Below are positions 32,098 through 42,629 of a stretch of 64,000 nt of DNA, one piece after another. Source of the stretch: Margaritispora aquatica (Eukaryota > Ascomycota > Leotiomycetes > Helotiales > Discinellaceae); the NCBI GenBank assembly GCA_007644065.1, contig VJWN01000008.1, positions 684,411 to 748,410 of the forward strand. The letters are read 5' to 3'. The notes under the pieces are model-generated. The model made no database searches, was not told the DNA's origin, and was given only the letters and a program-made list of their open reading frames with translations. The first letter of the stretch is position 1, and each line of letters opens with the position of its first letter. The translations under genes and the position numbers were made by a program.

Positions 32098-33422
32098 ACA
32101 TCCGAATTTCAAGATGTTCAAGTAATCACGCTAGCTATTGTGACCAAGAGTGACTAGATGCAGCATGTGAGCTGTCTTCAAAATGCTTGGTGACTAGTCT
32201 TACATGCAAGTCATGCAGAAACGAAGATCTTAATTATGGCTGTCTACGCCATTTCAAAAATATTAAATAAAAAAAAACCATTTCTATATGTAAATGCGTT
32301 TTCTCTCAATTGGCACTTCATGGACTCGTGTTCACTGCTTTCAAGTTGGTTTGTCCTAGGCTTCGGCTTCATCTATAATAGCCTCAGAATTGCTCTATAA
32401 CTTCGTTACTCATCAGAAATTCAGTCAAATGATCTTCCATCATCATACTGCTTTCCTGTGTATAAACAAAGTTTTGTGTATAGTACCGGCGTCAACAATA
32501 GTTCTACAGGGGCTTGGAGTTTCACGAATTTAACATAATCCATGATTCGTTCTATACTCTTTGTCATTCACCTCGTCGACATTGCGATCAACTAATCTCA
32601 TTTGACGGCAGTAATTATGTATAGAAGATGCTTTGGATAAAGAGGTCATATCTGCTGTGTTTCTAAATTCGATTGAGTACTGTTTATCTGAAATTCGAAC
32701 TTCTACATCATGATTCAAATGGCTTTGATTTGAGAATCAAAGCTTGCTATCCAGCACAAATATACCATGGTGATTGTTTGATTCCTTGCTCTCATCATGG
32801 CCAGAGTATGTCTGTGGACAGCGAAATTTATACCAATTTTGTAATGAACCTCGAGAGGGGCAAAGAGGCGGACTTAGCTCTAATATGCACAAACGACCTT
32901 TTTCCTACAATCTTTCGCAAAGTCAAAGTCAAAAATCTCGTTATCCTCATTATTCCCATCTTGAGATGAGATCTATACTTAATAATGTGGGTTTAGATAT
33001 CTCGTAGTTGATCTTACCTTACGATGTGCTCGCTTGAGACAAAATTGAAATAAGTTTCTACTAAGACACAAGGTATACAATGATTTTTTTTTTTTTGGCA
33101 ATGATTGAACACAGCTAAGATCGCATTGATTAGTGCTACTATACAATGCATCTTTAATCTCTTTAGCTACAGAAAGTCTACTAAATAGAAATTATGAATT
33201 TGATAGAATGAAATTACCAGGAGCTTCCGGATCACGTGCCACTGTGCTCTGCCCCTGTTAGACCCGTCATCGAATCAAAGCACGACCAAAAAATATCGAG
33301 TCCATCAAATACAAAAGCAGTTAACAGCCAACACCAGCAAGCTCACTCACCATCTCACCACCGCATAAGCTCCATTCAAGCCATACCCATCAATAAAGTG
33401 ATAGACTTACGCAATATCAAAA
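32098..33422. other. Intergenic, RSO55 to TIM8
   Basis: 1.3 kb of AT-rich sequence with poly-T and poly-A runs (for example 33085-33095). A 98-codon plus-strand frame at 32673-32969 has no recognisable family. The last 100 bp, rich in CA, are the TIM8 leader. Confidence 0.45.
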
Positions 33423-33852
33423 ATGGATTCCACACCTTCCCTCGATCAGCAGCAGCTCGACCTCTCGAAGCTCACAGCAAAGGACAAGCAGGAGCTCCAG
33501 CAATTCATCGTGAACGAGAGCCAGAAGGCCAGGATACAGCAATGTTTGTCTCCCAAATCTCACAACCTAATACCCAATTACAATTCCTGGGCACTCGATG
33601 GCTTTGTAGACCTTGACTGGTCTTGCGCCAAAGGCCATTGAGAACAGATGGAATGTGTAGAGCATAAGCTAACAGGGGACAGCGGTACACAACCTTACAG
33701 ACGTTTGCTGGCGCAAATGCGTTACTGGCACGATTCGCAGCGGGAAGTTGGAGAAGAACGAGGAGAGCTGCACACAGAACTGTGTGGATCGGTTTTTGGA
33801 TGCGAATATGACTGTTATTAAGCACCTAGATGCTATGCGAAATCAGTCATAA
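33423..33852 (+). CDS. TIM8: Mitochondrial intermembrane-space chaperone Tim8 (96 aa, 2 exons)
   Basis: Exons are 33423-33543 and 33683-33852 (139-nt intron). The twin C-x3-C motifs are clear: C-W-R-K-C and C-T-Q-N-C, followed by V-D-R-F-L-D-A-N, which is characteristic of Tim8 rather than Tim9, 10 or 13. The N-terminus is charged and helical (A-K-D-K-Q-E-L-Q-Q-F). With Tim13 it forms a hexameric chaperone that escorts hydrophobic precursors such as Tim23 across the intermembrane space. The small size and position of the intron hid it from single-frame reading. Confidence 0.93.
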
Positions 33853-34289
33853 AGGATCTGAAGGGAGCCAGGGAATGGGAGAGCTGGGAGTGACATGTAT
33901 GAACTAGGAGCAATTGTGTTATATGACGAGAGGTAATGCTGTTGGTGGAGCAGCATGCGCTGGTGAGCGAAGTCGGTGTACGATATTAAGAACCCCCAAA
34001 TTATGAAAGGATCAGAGGTCATGTATAAACATGGGCGGTTTGATGGTCTTCACTCTCACGGCCATAGAATGGTTGCATATTTAGCAAACAAAAGAAAATA
34101 ATCGTAAAAGAATCTGAATCTCAGTGGGATTCATGGCACTTGTGTGCGCTTTTCATTTTGGTGTATCTCTTTGCGCCTGTAATGCAAGTTCACAACCGAT
34201 GCGATCGTAGCCACGAAAACGCTGGTAAAGTCCATAACCATATCGTAAATCCCATCCCCTTCCCAAAGACCTCGCAACTCAAAGAGCAT
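33853..34289. other. Intergenic between convergent TIM8 and RPL25
   Basis: 437 bp between convergent stops; 3' UTR-like, nothing else seen. Confidence 0.5.
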
Positions 34290-35074
34290 TTAGACAATGG
34301 CGAGCTTGGTGGCAGCAATGTCAAGAGCATCAACATCAGCAGTCAGACGGGCGAAGGCCTTCTTGGATCCATCAGGGCTGCGAGATTTTTTTAGCAAGAA
34401 AACATGGACAACTTAGACAGGTAAAACATACCGGACGAGGGTGTTGATCTTGATGGTGTCGATGTCATAAAGCTTCTTCAAAGCCTCCTTGATTTGTCTC
34501 TTGTTGGCCTTGATGTCGACAATGAATACCAGGGTGTTGTTCTCCTCGATCTTCTTCATGGCACTCTCGGTGTTGAGAGGGTGCTTGATGATCTTGTGCT
34601 CATCAAGACGGGGCTGGTGAGGAACCGACTTGCGTGGGTACTTTGGCTCACGGGAGAGCTGGAGGGTCTTTGGGCGGTGGAAGGTGGTCGACAAACGGAC
34701 CTTGCGGACCTTGTGGGTGTGTGTCTAATGAATGTTAGTATTTACGAAAGATTTGCATGTTGGTGATAGAAACTTACGCCCTTCAACGCAGACTTAGCAG
34801 CGGCATTGGCTTGCTTGCTTCCCTTGCCCTTGACGGCAGCACCTGTAATCACTTACGCATCAGCAATCGCTCTCTCTTGAAGAACTCGCAATATCTGCTG
34901 CTGCTGGTGCGTATCCCCCACATCATCGTCGCATCGCCGAAGTTCGGTTTTGCATAATTGCGATTGCAATTGCGAAAAGTTCGATTTCCCCAACACAGCG
35001 GAAGAACAATGATGTCGAGACGCTCAACGCATCAGAAAGGAGACTGTACCTTTCTTGGAATCCTTTGGGGCCAT
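34290..35074 (-). CDS. RPL25: Cytosolic 60S ribosomal protein uL23 (L25/L23a, 156 aa, 4 exons)
   Basis: Exons are 35074-35050, 34842-34778, 34724-34432 and 34377-34290. The first intron falls 25 nt after the ATG, as is common in fungal ribosomal protein genes, and is the longest (207 nt). The protein has a Lys/Ala-rich N-terminal extension (nuclear import), then K-V-R-x-x-x-T-F-x-[27 protein letters not shown] and the C-terminal [16 protein letters not shown]...A-T-K-L-A-I-V. It binds domain III of 25S rRNA at the exit tunnel, the docking site for SRP. Length matches the family exactly. Confidence 0.97.
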
Positions 35075-35271
35075 TGTAGAGAATTGTCGTCCTGGAAATT
35101 GGCGTTGGTCGAAATATTTTGTCGTGAAGTTTGAAGATTATTTGGAAATGTTCAAGTGTGTGGTAAAGTGGGGCATCAATTTCAGGCTAACCGTATTCGG
35201 ATGGATTATTTTCTCTAACCGACCTCTACTTCTCATTTTCTCATGACATTTACTGCACCTCAGCATTCAAC
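35075..35271. promoter_or_regulatory. Short bidirectional promoter RPL25 / BMT2
   Basis: 197 bp separate the divergent ATGs of a ribosomal protein and a 25S rRNA methyltransferase. The BMT2 side is pyrimidine-rich (TTTCTCTAACC, TCTCATTTTCTC). Confidence 0.6.
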
Positions 35272-36150
35272 ATGGTTTCCAAGAAGCAGAAATCCAAATT
35301 GAAGTCCTTATCTCACGGTCGACCTCCAACTGCTGGCAAGCCTCTCAGATCCTCATCTAGCAAAGCGACCCGAACACTAATTCGCGCTCATCACACTCTC
35401 CAGAAGCAAAAGGCTAAAGCGGAATCTGATGGCGATGCAATCAAAGCCGCTGCTCTTGCTAGGCAAATCGAATTGCAAGGAGGGATAGAAAGTTATCAAA
35501 GAGCAAGTCTTACAGGCCAAGCGAATGATAGGGGAGGAGATAGCTCGAAGATTTTGATGGAATGGTTGCAACCATTAGTACCAATTTTGAAGGATCAGAT
35601 GTCGAAAGGATGCCCTGCCAAAATGCTCGAAGTAGGTGCTTTGAGTACCAACAATGCCTGCTCACGAAGCAAGATATTCGAGGTTGAGAGAATTGATCTC
35701 AATAGCCAGTCCGAAGGAATCAAGCAGCAAGATTTCATGGAGCGACCTCTACCTTTGGATGGGAAAGGCCAATTTGATATTATCAGCCTATCGCTGGTAC
35801 TTAACTACGTGCCAGATGCTGCTGGAAAGGGCAAGATGTTACTACGGACTCTGAAATTCTTGAAGCAACCGCAGTATGCTGAAGAGCTTAGAGAATTCCT
35901 CCCTAGCTTGTTTCTGGTTCTTCCGGCTCCTTGCGTCACGAACTCAAGATATATGGATGAGCCCAAAATGGATGCCATCATGGAAAGTCTTGGATATGTC
36001 CAAGTCAAGAAGAAGCTGTCGAATAAGCTAGTGTACTACTTGTGGCGTTTGAAACAAGCGAGCATTGCGGTGCGGAAACCCGTCATTTTCAAGAAGGAGG
36101 AACTCCGCTCTGGGACATCAAGAAACAATTTTTCGATTGTCTTGAAGTGA
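35272..36150 (+). CDS. BMT2: 25S rRNA adenine-N1 methyltransferase Bmt2 (292 aa, single exon)
   Basis: One uninterrupted frame. A basic N-terminus (M-V-S-K-K-Q-K-S-K) suits nucleolar targeting. The Rossmann methyltransferase core shows M-L-E-V-G-A-L, then a D-L-N-S acidic turn, D-F-M-E-R-P-L-P and F-D-I-I-S-L-S-L-V-L-N-Y-V. The typical C-terminal blocks are L-V-L-P-A-P-C-V-x-N-S-R-Y and M-E-S-L-G-Y. This is the Bmt2 family, which installs m1A at one position of 25S rRNA in the nucleolus using S-adenosylmethionine. Size is close to yeast Bmt2. Confidence 0.92.
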   Translation: MVSKKQKSKLKSLSHGRPPTAGKPLRSSSSKATRTLIRAHHTLQKQKAKAESDGDAIKAAALARQIELQGGIESYQRASLTGQANDRGGDSSKILMEWLQPLVPILKDQMSKGCPAKMLEVGALSTNNACSRSKIFEVERIDLNSQSEGIKQQDFMERPLPLDGKGQFDIISLSLVLNYVPDAAGKGKMLLRTLKFLKQPQYAEELREFLPSLFLVLPAPCVTNSRYMDEPKMDAIMESLGYVQVKKKLSNKLVYYLWRLKQASIAVRKPVIFKKEELRSGTSRNNFSIVLK

Positions 36151-37051
36151 TGGACTGACTGCCTTACGTTTATGTGTTTTGCCTGAAATTGGGAGGCATG
36201 GGCTAGACCGTCTACATGGAGTTTATGGTGTTTTGAGGATTTGCATTGCATGATACCCAATCAAGTGCTGAGAAGGAAGCGACGTGGGTGGCATGTCCAA
36301 TTGTTCATGTACAGAGTCATGGGAGCGTGTATCGACATGTAAGAATAGAAGAGGCCTCACATCCGTATATCGGAAGAAATCCTCCTATTGACCACATACC
36401 AATCAATAGCCATGATCACAACGTGATATATCTTGAAAAATCTTTAAGCTCAACACTATTGACAAAAGCAGGTGTTGCTTGTCACGTTTGTGGACCATAC
36501 CTTATGTGCGGCTGGCCTCGGATATTTTTTTTTGATACTGCAGGGAACATGGAAAAAAGTTTCTTTAAAAGGCGGAGGCGCATTTGCCTGTCATTTCGGT
36601 GATCCAGTCTTGTCTGGTTGGTGCCCCGCAATCGCTCCTCAGCCCGTCATTTTAGCTTGGCTTGAACCTTGATACTGACATACACTTTGACTTTGAGTTG
36701 GAATACTTATCATCATTTGTCTAGATTTGGTATCTTTTAAAGGGTTGTCTGCTTTCTATACCTCACTTGAGCCTCTTCTTCAGAAATCTCCTCGATTCGA
36801 CAGTCATCCTGCAGGCAATACAAGCCTTGATTCCCCTTCGACCAGGGAAAGCTGTGGCGAATTGACCAATTAAACTGCCCCTTCTGATAAGACATAGCTA
36901 TCCGCACTTGTCACAAGTACTCTTAGACTTTTTTTCTTGTTGCGGAGCCATCCTCTGTTGAAGAAAGGATTTATATCTTGGAAAGGCCCCGTAGTTGGAA
37001 AGGGGGTTTCCTAGGAACCATCATTACTCGAATTCATACAGAGTTGCAGCT
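36151..37051. other. Intergenic, BMT2 to Avt1-like
   Basis: 0.9 kb. ORFs here are short and unrecognised. The right end is the promoter of the transporter. Confidence 0.5.
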
Positions 37052-39236
37052 ATGTCTCGCAACCCGACCAACTGGGATGAATATCAATATGGAACTGGAA
37101 GAGGATCACACAGAGGCTCTGTGAGCTCTGCTGGTGGGCGTAGTATTCGGTTTGCAGAGCAGGCAGGATCTCCTTCTGCATCTTCTGCGTATCTCCATGT
37201 GCCAGGTGATGGAACTGAAGATTCGGAGGGCGATCAGCCTGGAGAACTCCGAAGACGGCGGTAAGTTCTGGTGTTCCTTCTTTGGAATGAGACATTCTAA
37301 TCATGAGCACAGGTCCTCGGTTGCCCTTCGATTTAATACCCTATCCCGAGTAGGAGGTGTAAACAGTATCGAGAACTTCGCCCGTAGTTGGACTCGAGCT
37401 GCTGCATTCCACGAGGTTACCCCGCAACGCCCATCGTTCATATTCGCAGACGAAGTACAACCAGATGATGATGAAGGTCTCTATTATGGTAGGGATCATA
37501 GCTATACAGCAGGACCACGAGCTTCGCTACTCAGATCACACCTCGAAGCTTCAAGCAGCCCTGAAAATGCCGTGGACGACGAAAGTATTGCTCCAGAGCA
37601 TGAGGAAAGTGGCCCATCGAAACACAAGGAGTCCATGACACAACGTGGAAGTGGTTTGGCCAGCGTTCAAGGGAGCATGCGTCAACGGGGAGAGTCGATC
37701 TTTGCCATTGCTCCTCACCTTGCAACACCCTTGATTGGCAGCTATGGAACATCATATGGCACGTATGGCACTGTGGACTCTTCTGAGTCTACCATGGCAC
37801 ATGCTGGAAGGTTATGGAGAGAACAGCAGGCCAATCCTTCAAAAGATGAACGCCCTCCATTGCTTGTCAAGGAAGTCGAGCAAGATGGCAAGGTTGTTCT
37901 TGTTGTCGAAGGGCAGTCTACATTGCCTCAGACAATCTTTAACTCCACCAATGTTCTTATTGGTGTTGGACTTCTCAGTCTTCCCATGGGTTTCAAGTAT
38001 GCTGGATGGATATGTGGAATGACCTTCCTGGCATTGTCAGCGGCTGTCACAGCATATACGGCCAAATTGCTTGCCAAGTGTATGGATGTTGATGCTTCCC
38101 TTATCACATTTGCTGATCTTGCGTTCATTTCTTTTGGACAGAGAGCTCGGATAGCAACTAGTGTGCTATTCACGATTGAGCTTTTGGCAGCATGCGTTGC
38201 CTTGGTTGTATTATTTGCAGATACCCTCGATCTCTTGATTCCTGGAGTTGGAGTCAATGAGTGGAAGGTTATCTGTGGACTTCTTTTGATACCCCTGCAG
38301 TTTTTGCCTTTGAGACTGCTCAGTTTTAGCAGCATTCTTGGAATCTTTTCATGTTTAAGCAGTGAGTACATTGGTCTTTTCCACATATCTCGGATCGGAA
38401 ACTAATATTCTCTCTAGTTGTAATTATTGTTTTTACTGATGGCTTTATTAAGCCCCACACACCTGGTTCTCTTCGAGAACCTGCTGCTACCTACCTCACA
38501 CCTCAGAACTGGCTTACATTACCTCTCTCTTTTGGACTTCTCATGTCTCCATGGGGTGGTCACTCAGTGTTCCCCGCTATTTATCGTGACATGAGACATC
38601 CTTATAAGTTTGCCCGAGCAGTCAAGGTTACCTTCACATTTACGGTACGTCTCAATCTAGCCAATTTAGGTGCAAAACTAATTAGTCCAGTACTTTCTTG
38701 ATTGTGCGACTGCTGTTGCTGGTATCCTTATGTTTGGCGATGGTGTCATGACTGAAATTACTGCCAATTTACTGGAAACTGGTGGTTACCCACGCATGCT
38801 CACGATTTTCATGAGCATATTCATCGCTATCATCCCTCTGACAAAAGTGCCTCTCAATGCACGACCTATAGTCTCAACTATTGAGGCTATGACAGGTCTT
38901 GATTCTCTCACAGTTGCGAATACTGAATCTCTGACCGGTCTCTCTGGATATACTCGTGGAATCCTGAAAGTCACAATCAGGGTTGTCGTCGTCGTTGTGT
39001 TTGTTGCTATTGCGATGGTGTTCCCTGCATTTGATTCCATCATGGCGTTTATGGGAAGCACATTGTGCTTCACGATCTGTGTTATCCTTCCTCTGATGTT
39101 CTATCTAAAGATATTCGGAAAGGAGGTCAGCATGCGAGAGAGGATATTTGATTATTTTTTGATCGTCGTTTGCTCCATTTTGGCAACCGTCGGTACAATC
39201 TTTGCATTTTTGCCAAAGAGCATGATTGGAGCATAA
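37052..39236 (+). CDS. Vacuolar amino-acid transporter, Avt1-like AAAP family (676 aa, 4 exons)
   Basis: Exons are 37052-37260, 37313-38361, 38418-38644 and 38691-39236. About 280 residues of hydrophilic, Ser/Gly-rich N-terminus precede the AAAP core. The core begins Q-T-I-F-N-S-T-N-V-L-I-G-V-G-L-L-S-L-P and runs through about 11 helices to K-S-M-I-G-A. W-G-G-H-S-V-F-P and F-G-D-G-V-M sit in the expected places. Long N-terminal tails mark the Avt1 group, which loads neutral amino acids into the vacuole in exchange for protons. The exact substrate is inferred only. Confidence 0.9.
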
Positions 39237-40047
39237 TTTAATGCGGATCTGGTATACATGATGCGGATGTTTTACATATGGTTGGACGTTGGGTATGTTT
39301 TTGTTACAGCGTTTGGGGGGTTGTTAGTGCTGCATTTGTGGTGTCTGCAAGCATTTGATCGTGTAATTTTTGCATAGCAGGAAATAGTAATGACGCTTAG
39401 ATTTCTAAATTGATACGAGTCGTCCCTTTACAGTTCAAAAATTTATGTGATATGTCCCAATGGAATGTAGGTAGTATCTACAGCATGCATTCCAACGCGA
39501 CGGTTCGAAGTCTGAGTTAATCAGAGATAGCACATAGTAACAGTCATGTGATTTCGCTAAACTTGGTAATCAATTGATTCTAGTGGAGCACATTCCAGCG
39601 AACATCGTCATTGAGCAAGTTGTTAAGAGGCCAGCCCGTCTCAGTTTATATCTCCAGAGGCAAGAAGCTGACTGAACACGCAAAGTTAAGACGTAGTCCC
39701 AGCGTAGCACTCTATATCGTTTAGAGAATACCACAGTAAGAAAAAACCACCTCATCACTTTTACTATTTTGAACCTTTTTTGGCGCGATACTGTGATGAG
39801 TAAAGACTTAAACGGTTTCGGTCACTTGATATAGGGTTATCTTGCCTCTGGCAGTCGGAATGCCTTCATCGTCTTCGTCCTAAAACATGGCTACTTGTGC
39901 GTCGATTGAAATGGATATTAGAAGAAACAATTTAACAATTGAGGACAAGCTCACATTTTTCACGTCTACTGTATGCTACATCCATCCTAGATATCACAAC
40001 ATATCTACGGCAAGCGACTCCAAACTAAAACCAAAAACAGCATCTTC
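39237..40047. other. Intergenic between Avt1-like and CFEM-like genes
   Basis: 0.8 kb between convergent genes with no supported coding region. Right-hand ORFs are antisense to the CFEM-like gene. Confidence 0.45.
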
Positions 40048-40952
40048 TCACTTCGAAGTTCCATCGACCGGACTCACCTCCCCATCTCTGCCCCCGGCCA
40101 ATTCTACAGGCTTCTCCACAACCTCCATCTCCGGCAACAAGCCTGGTCCTAGCCCCGGAATGGCCTCCTGACGACTTCTCTCCTTCCCCTGTAAGCGGCG
40201 CCTACGGAAACGTTTGATTGAGAGGTAAGATGCCACATAGAGGATAAGGAAAAGCACAGAGATACCGACTCCTATCCCTGCTTTGGCAGCTGTGTTGAGG
40301 TGTGTTTGGTCTCAGGTGGGTGGTGGTGATGATGCTACTAGTGGTATTGGTATGGTTGATGATGGCGACGAGGTTGTGGAGAGTGAAAGACCTAGAGAAG
40401 ATGTGATTCAAGTCTGATAGATTGAGTATGTCGAGTGCGAGAGCGTAAAACTATAACCTAATCTTAGTCGTCAACTTCTTCTAACTCTGAAATCGAGAAT
40501 AACCATCCCACTTAAACATTGTGCTTGACAACAACTCATACCAATACGAACATCGTCAGAAGGGCAATTCGCTACCGCACAGCTCTGGACATTGTCTCCG
40601 AAATTTGTGAGATTGCAGCCAGGCTTGCACGAGTAGTCTAATGCGATGCAGTTAGCTGTATTTGCTAAAGTCAAATTCGCGAGACATGATGACTGCGATT
40701 GGGTTGTAGTTAGTATTCACAAGATTGGCTTAGAGCTGGAATGGATCCTTACAACTTTCAGAGCGCAGGGGGTAACGAGTATGTTACCGCCTGGATCGAC
40801 ACCTGGGTTGAAAGACATCTAGTGTTAGACGGGTGTATACAACACTTGACAGTAGATGAGAGACAAGTCATAGCCCTGACTCCAACATCTATGTAGACTG
40901 TGATAAAGAAGCTGAGGTATGGATAGAATGAGGTTGTGGTGTCTCCCATCAT
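40048..40952 (-). CDS. CFEM-like cysteine-rich membrane protein (about 176 aa, 4 exons)
   Basis: Best model: exons 40952-40881, 40818-40753, 40692-40542 and 40289-40048. A hydrophobic N-terminus (S-F-Y-P-Y-L-S-F-F-I-T-V-Y-I) looks like a signal peptide. Seven cysteines follow in a CFEM-like order: P-C-A, S-S-C, N-C-I-A-L-D-Y-S-C-K-P-G-C and V-Q-S-C-A-V-A-N-C. CFEM domains normally have eight, so this is a variant or one exon is mis-set. After a 252-nt intron comes a membrane helix (G-I-G-V-G-I-S-V-L-F-L-I-L-Y-V), then a basic stop-transfer (K-R-F-R-R-R-R) and a cytosolic tail. The intron holds a Ser/Thr/Pro-rich stretch that could be an extra exon. The role (surface or haem/adhesion-like) is unknown. 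Confidence 0.55.
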
Positions 40953-42629
40953 GGCTTCGGCTTAGCAGGTAGTTGGGTGGCTACTGCAACTATTCGGAGA
41001 AATCTGTTGTGGCTTTCTTGGAACTACCTCTCAGCGCACTTATTAGCTGTCGCAAAGCAAGCTAAAGCTGACTTCTCGGAAGCGTTTTGAATTTGGGACA
41101 AATAATCAGAGAGTGGTATAGGAATTGTATATATGCCCAGATTGTAATCACTTCGAATAACATCACCTCCAAAATTCGCACACCTTAGTATCCATGTTCT
41201 GCCGCTTCACTGGTCTACAAATCAAACGATGAGATGGGGAGGAGCATTAATGTCGATTTACTTTTTTGAAATGACTGAATACTACTCGCTACGCTACAGA
41301 CTGATCAGAGTCCTATCGTGTTTCGAGAGTAGACGCAACTTATTGATGGCAAGAACTTGATATGACTGCAAAATAGGCGAGATCTTGGCAGCGACACATA
41401 CCAACAGACACTTGCTAAGGGGATTGCGTTTGACCATCTACCTCTGCAGTTGGTTCGATTAGAGAAATCTATAGATCTGCCATATACCTACTATTGAGGT
41501 TCGAAGTAATGTCCAATGTGGTTTTTATTGTGTTTGCGTATCATATATGAATTTTTCGTTTTTATCGAAAAGTTTAATCTATATTAAAGTAGAATATTCT
41601 TAGCTAATATAAAATATAATGAGATATTTTAAGAGTCTATTCCTTAATTATTAATGAATTTATTCCTAAATTAATATAAAAAATCCAATTAACTATTTTT
41701 AAAAGTATACTCCTTAATTAAAGAGTCTATTTCTTAATTAAGGAGTTTATTATTGGATATAAGTAAAGGATCTCTGTATTATAATCTTGGGGGATTCGTA
41801 TAGCTCAAGTGATAGTCGTATAATACTTGACAATAGCGAAGTTGCCAAACTACTAGCCTTGCTACACACAGTACAGTCTGTATATGTGCTTTTAAGATAT
41901 ATCTATGTGCTTCCCCTATTCTTTCCACTTCAACGTCTGAAGAGAGCGCTGTGACTTGGGATGCCAACAGAAGATATGGAGGGTTTCTACTCGACGCAGA
42001 TTGAGTCTTCATGGCCACAAAAACGAAGGTTTTTGGATTAATCACACGTACGTAAAGTCTGGGCTAAAGCTAGAGAAGTGGAATACTGAGCCTCTTCGTA
42101 GTTCACAACAATGAATTGACTCCCACAATAGTCGTGAATCTCGAAGTGATTGTGACCTGGGTAGAAATTGATGATTCAGAGCTACAATATAATTGTGTAA
42201 ATACACGTGTAAGCTTCGCCCAAATTCCAATACAGCAGTCTGAACTTGTCAAGCGTGTTATGGAAAATGTCTTGGCATTTCGTCGAGTGGATGTAAGTGA
42301 TGCCACGAGAACAAGGATTTGTATATCTATCAATCTGTCAGAAAGCTTGAGAGAAAATGTGGAATCACGAATTATATGGAAACACGGTCTTGCAGCCTAT
42401 AATAGAAAGGATAATCGTCAGAACGTCTCGAGTTGATAGCAGTGATATCATTGACAGAAGAATGGAAAATCCTTCAGACTACCACTATCTGTATAAGATA
42501 CCCTCTCCCGTTGACCTGCTAGAAGCAAAATAACGTCTAATCCCACGTACTTAAGAACCGAAACAAAGATTCAGAAACCATTTTAATAACCAAACCCCAA
42601 TGGCAGCGGTGAAATGTCTGTCATCGCTT
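40953..42629. other. Intergenic with AT island
   Basis: 1.7 kb upstream of the CFEM-like gene and downstream of the SDR. It contains an AT island (listed separately). A 106-codon plus-strand frame (42116-42436) overlaps antisense frames and has no known family. Confidence 0.45.
41535..41765. repeat. AT island with TTAATTAA repeats
   Basis: About 230 bp that is almost only A and T, unlike the flanks. It contains several CTTAATTA copies and a perfect inverted repeat: ACTCCTTAATTAA (41709-41721) and TTAATTAAGGAGT (41734-41746). This resembles a short remnant of a repeat-induced-mutation (RIP) target, but is too short to classify. Confidence 0.7.
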
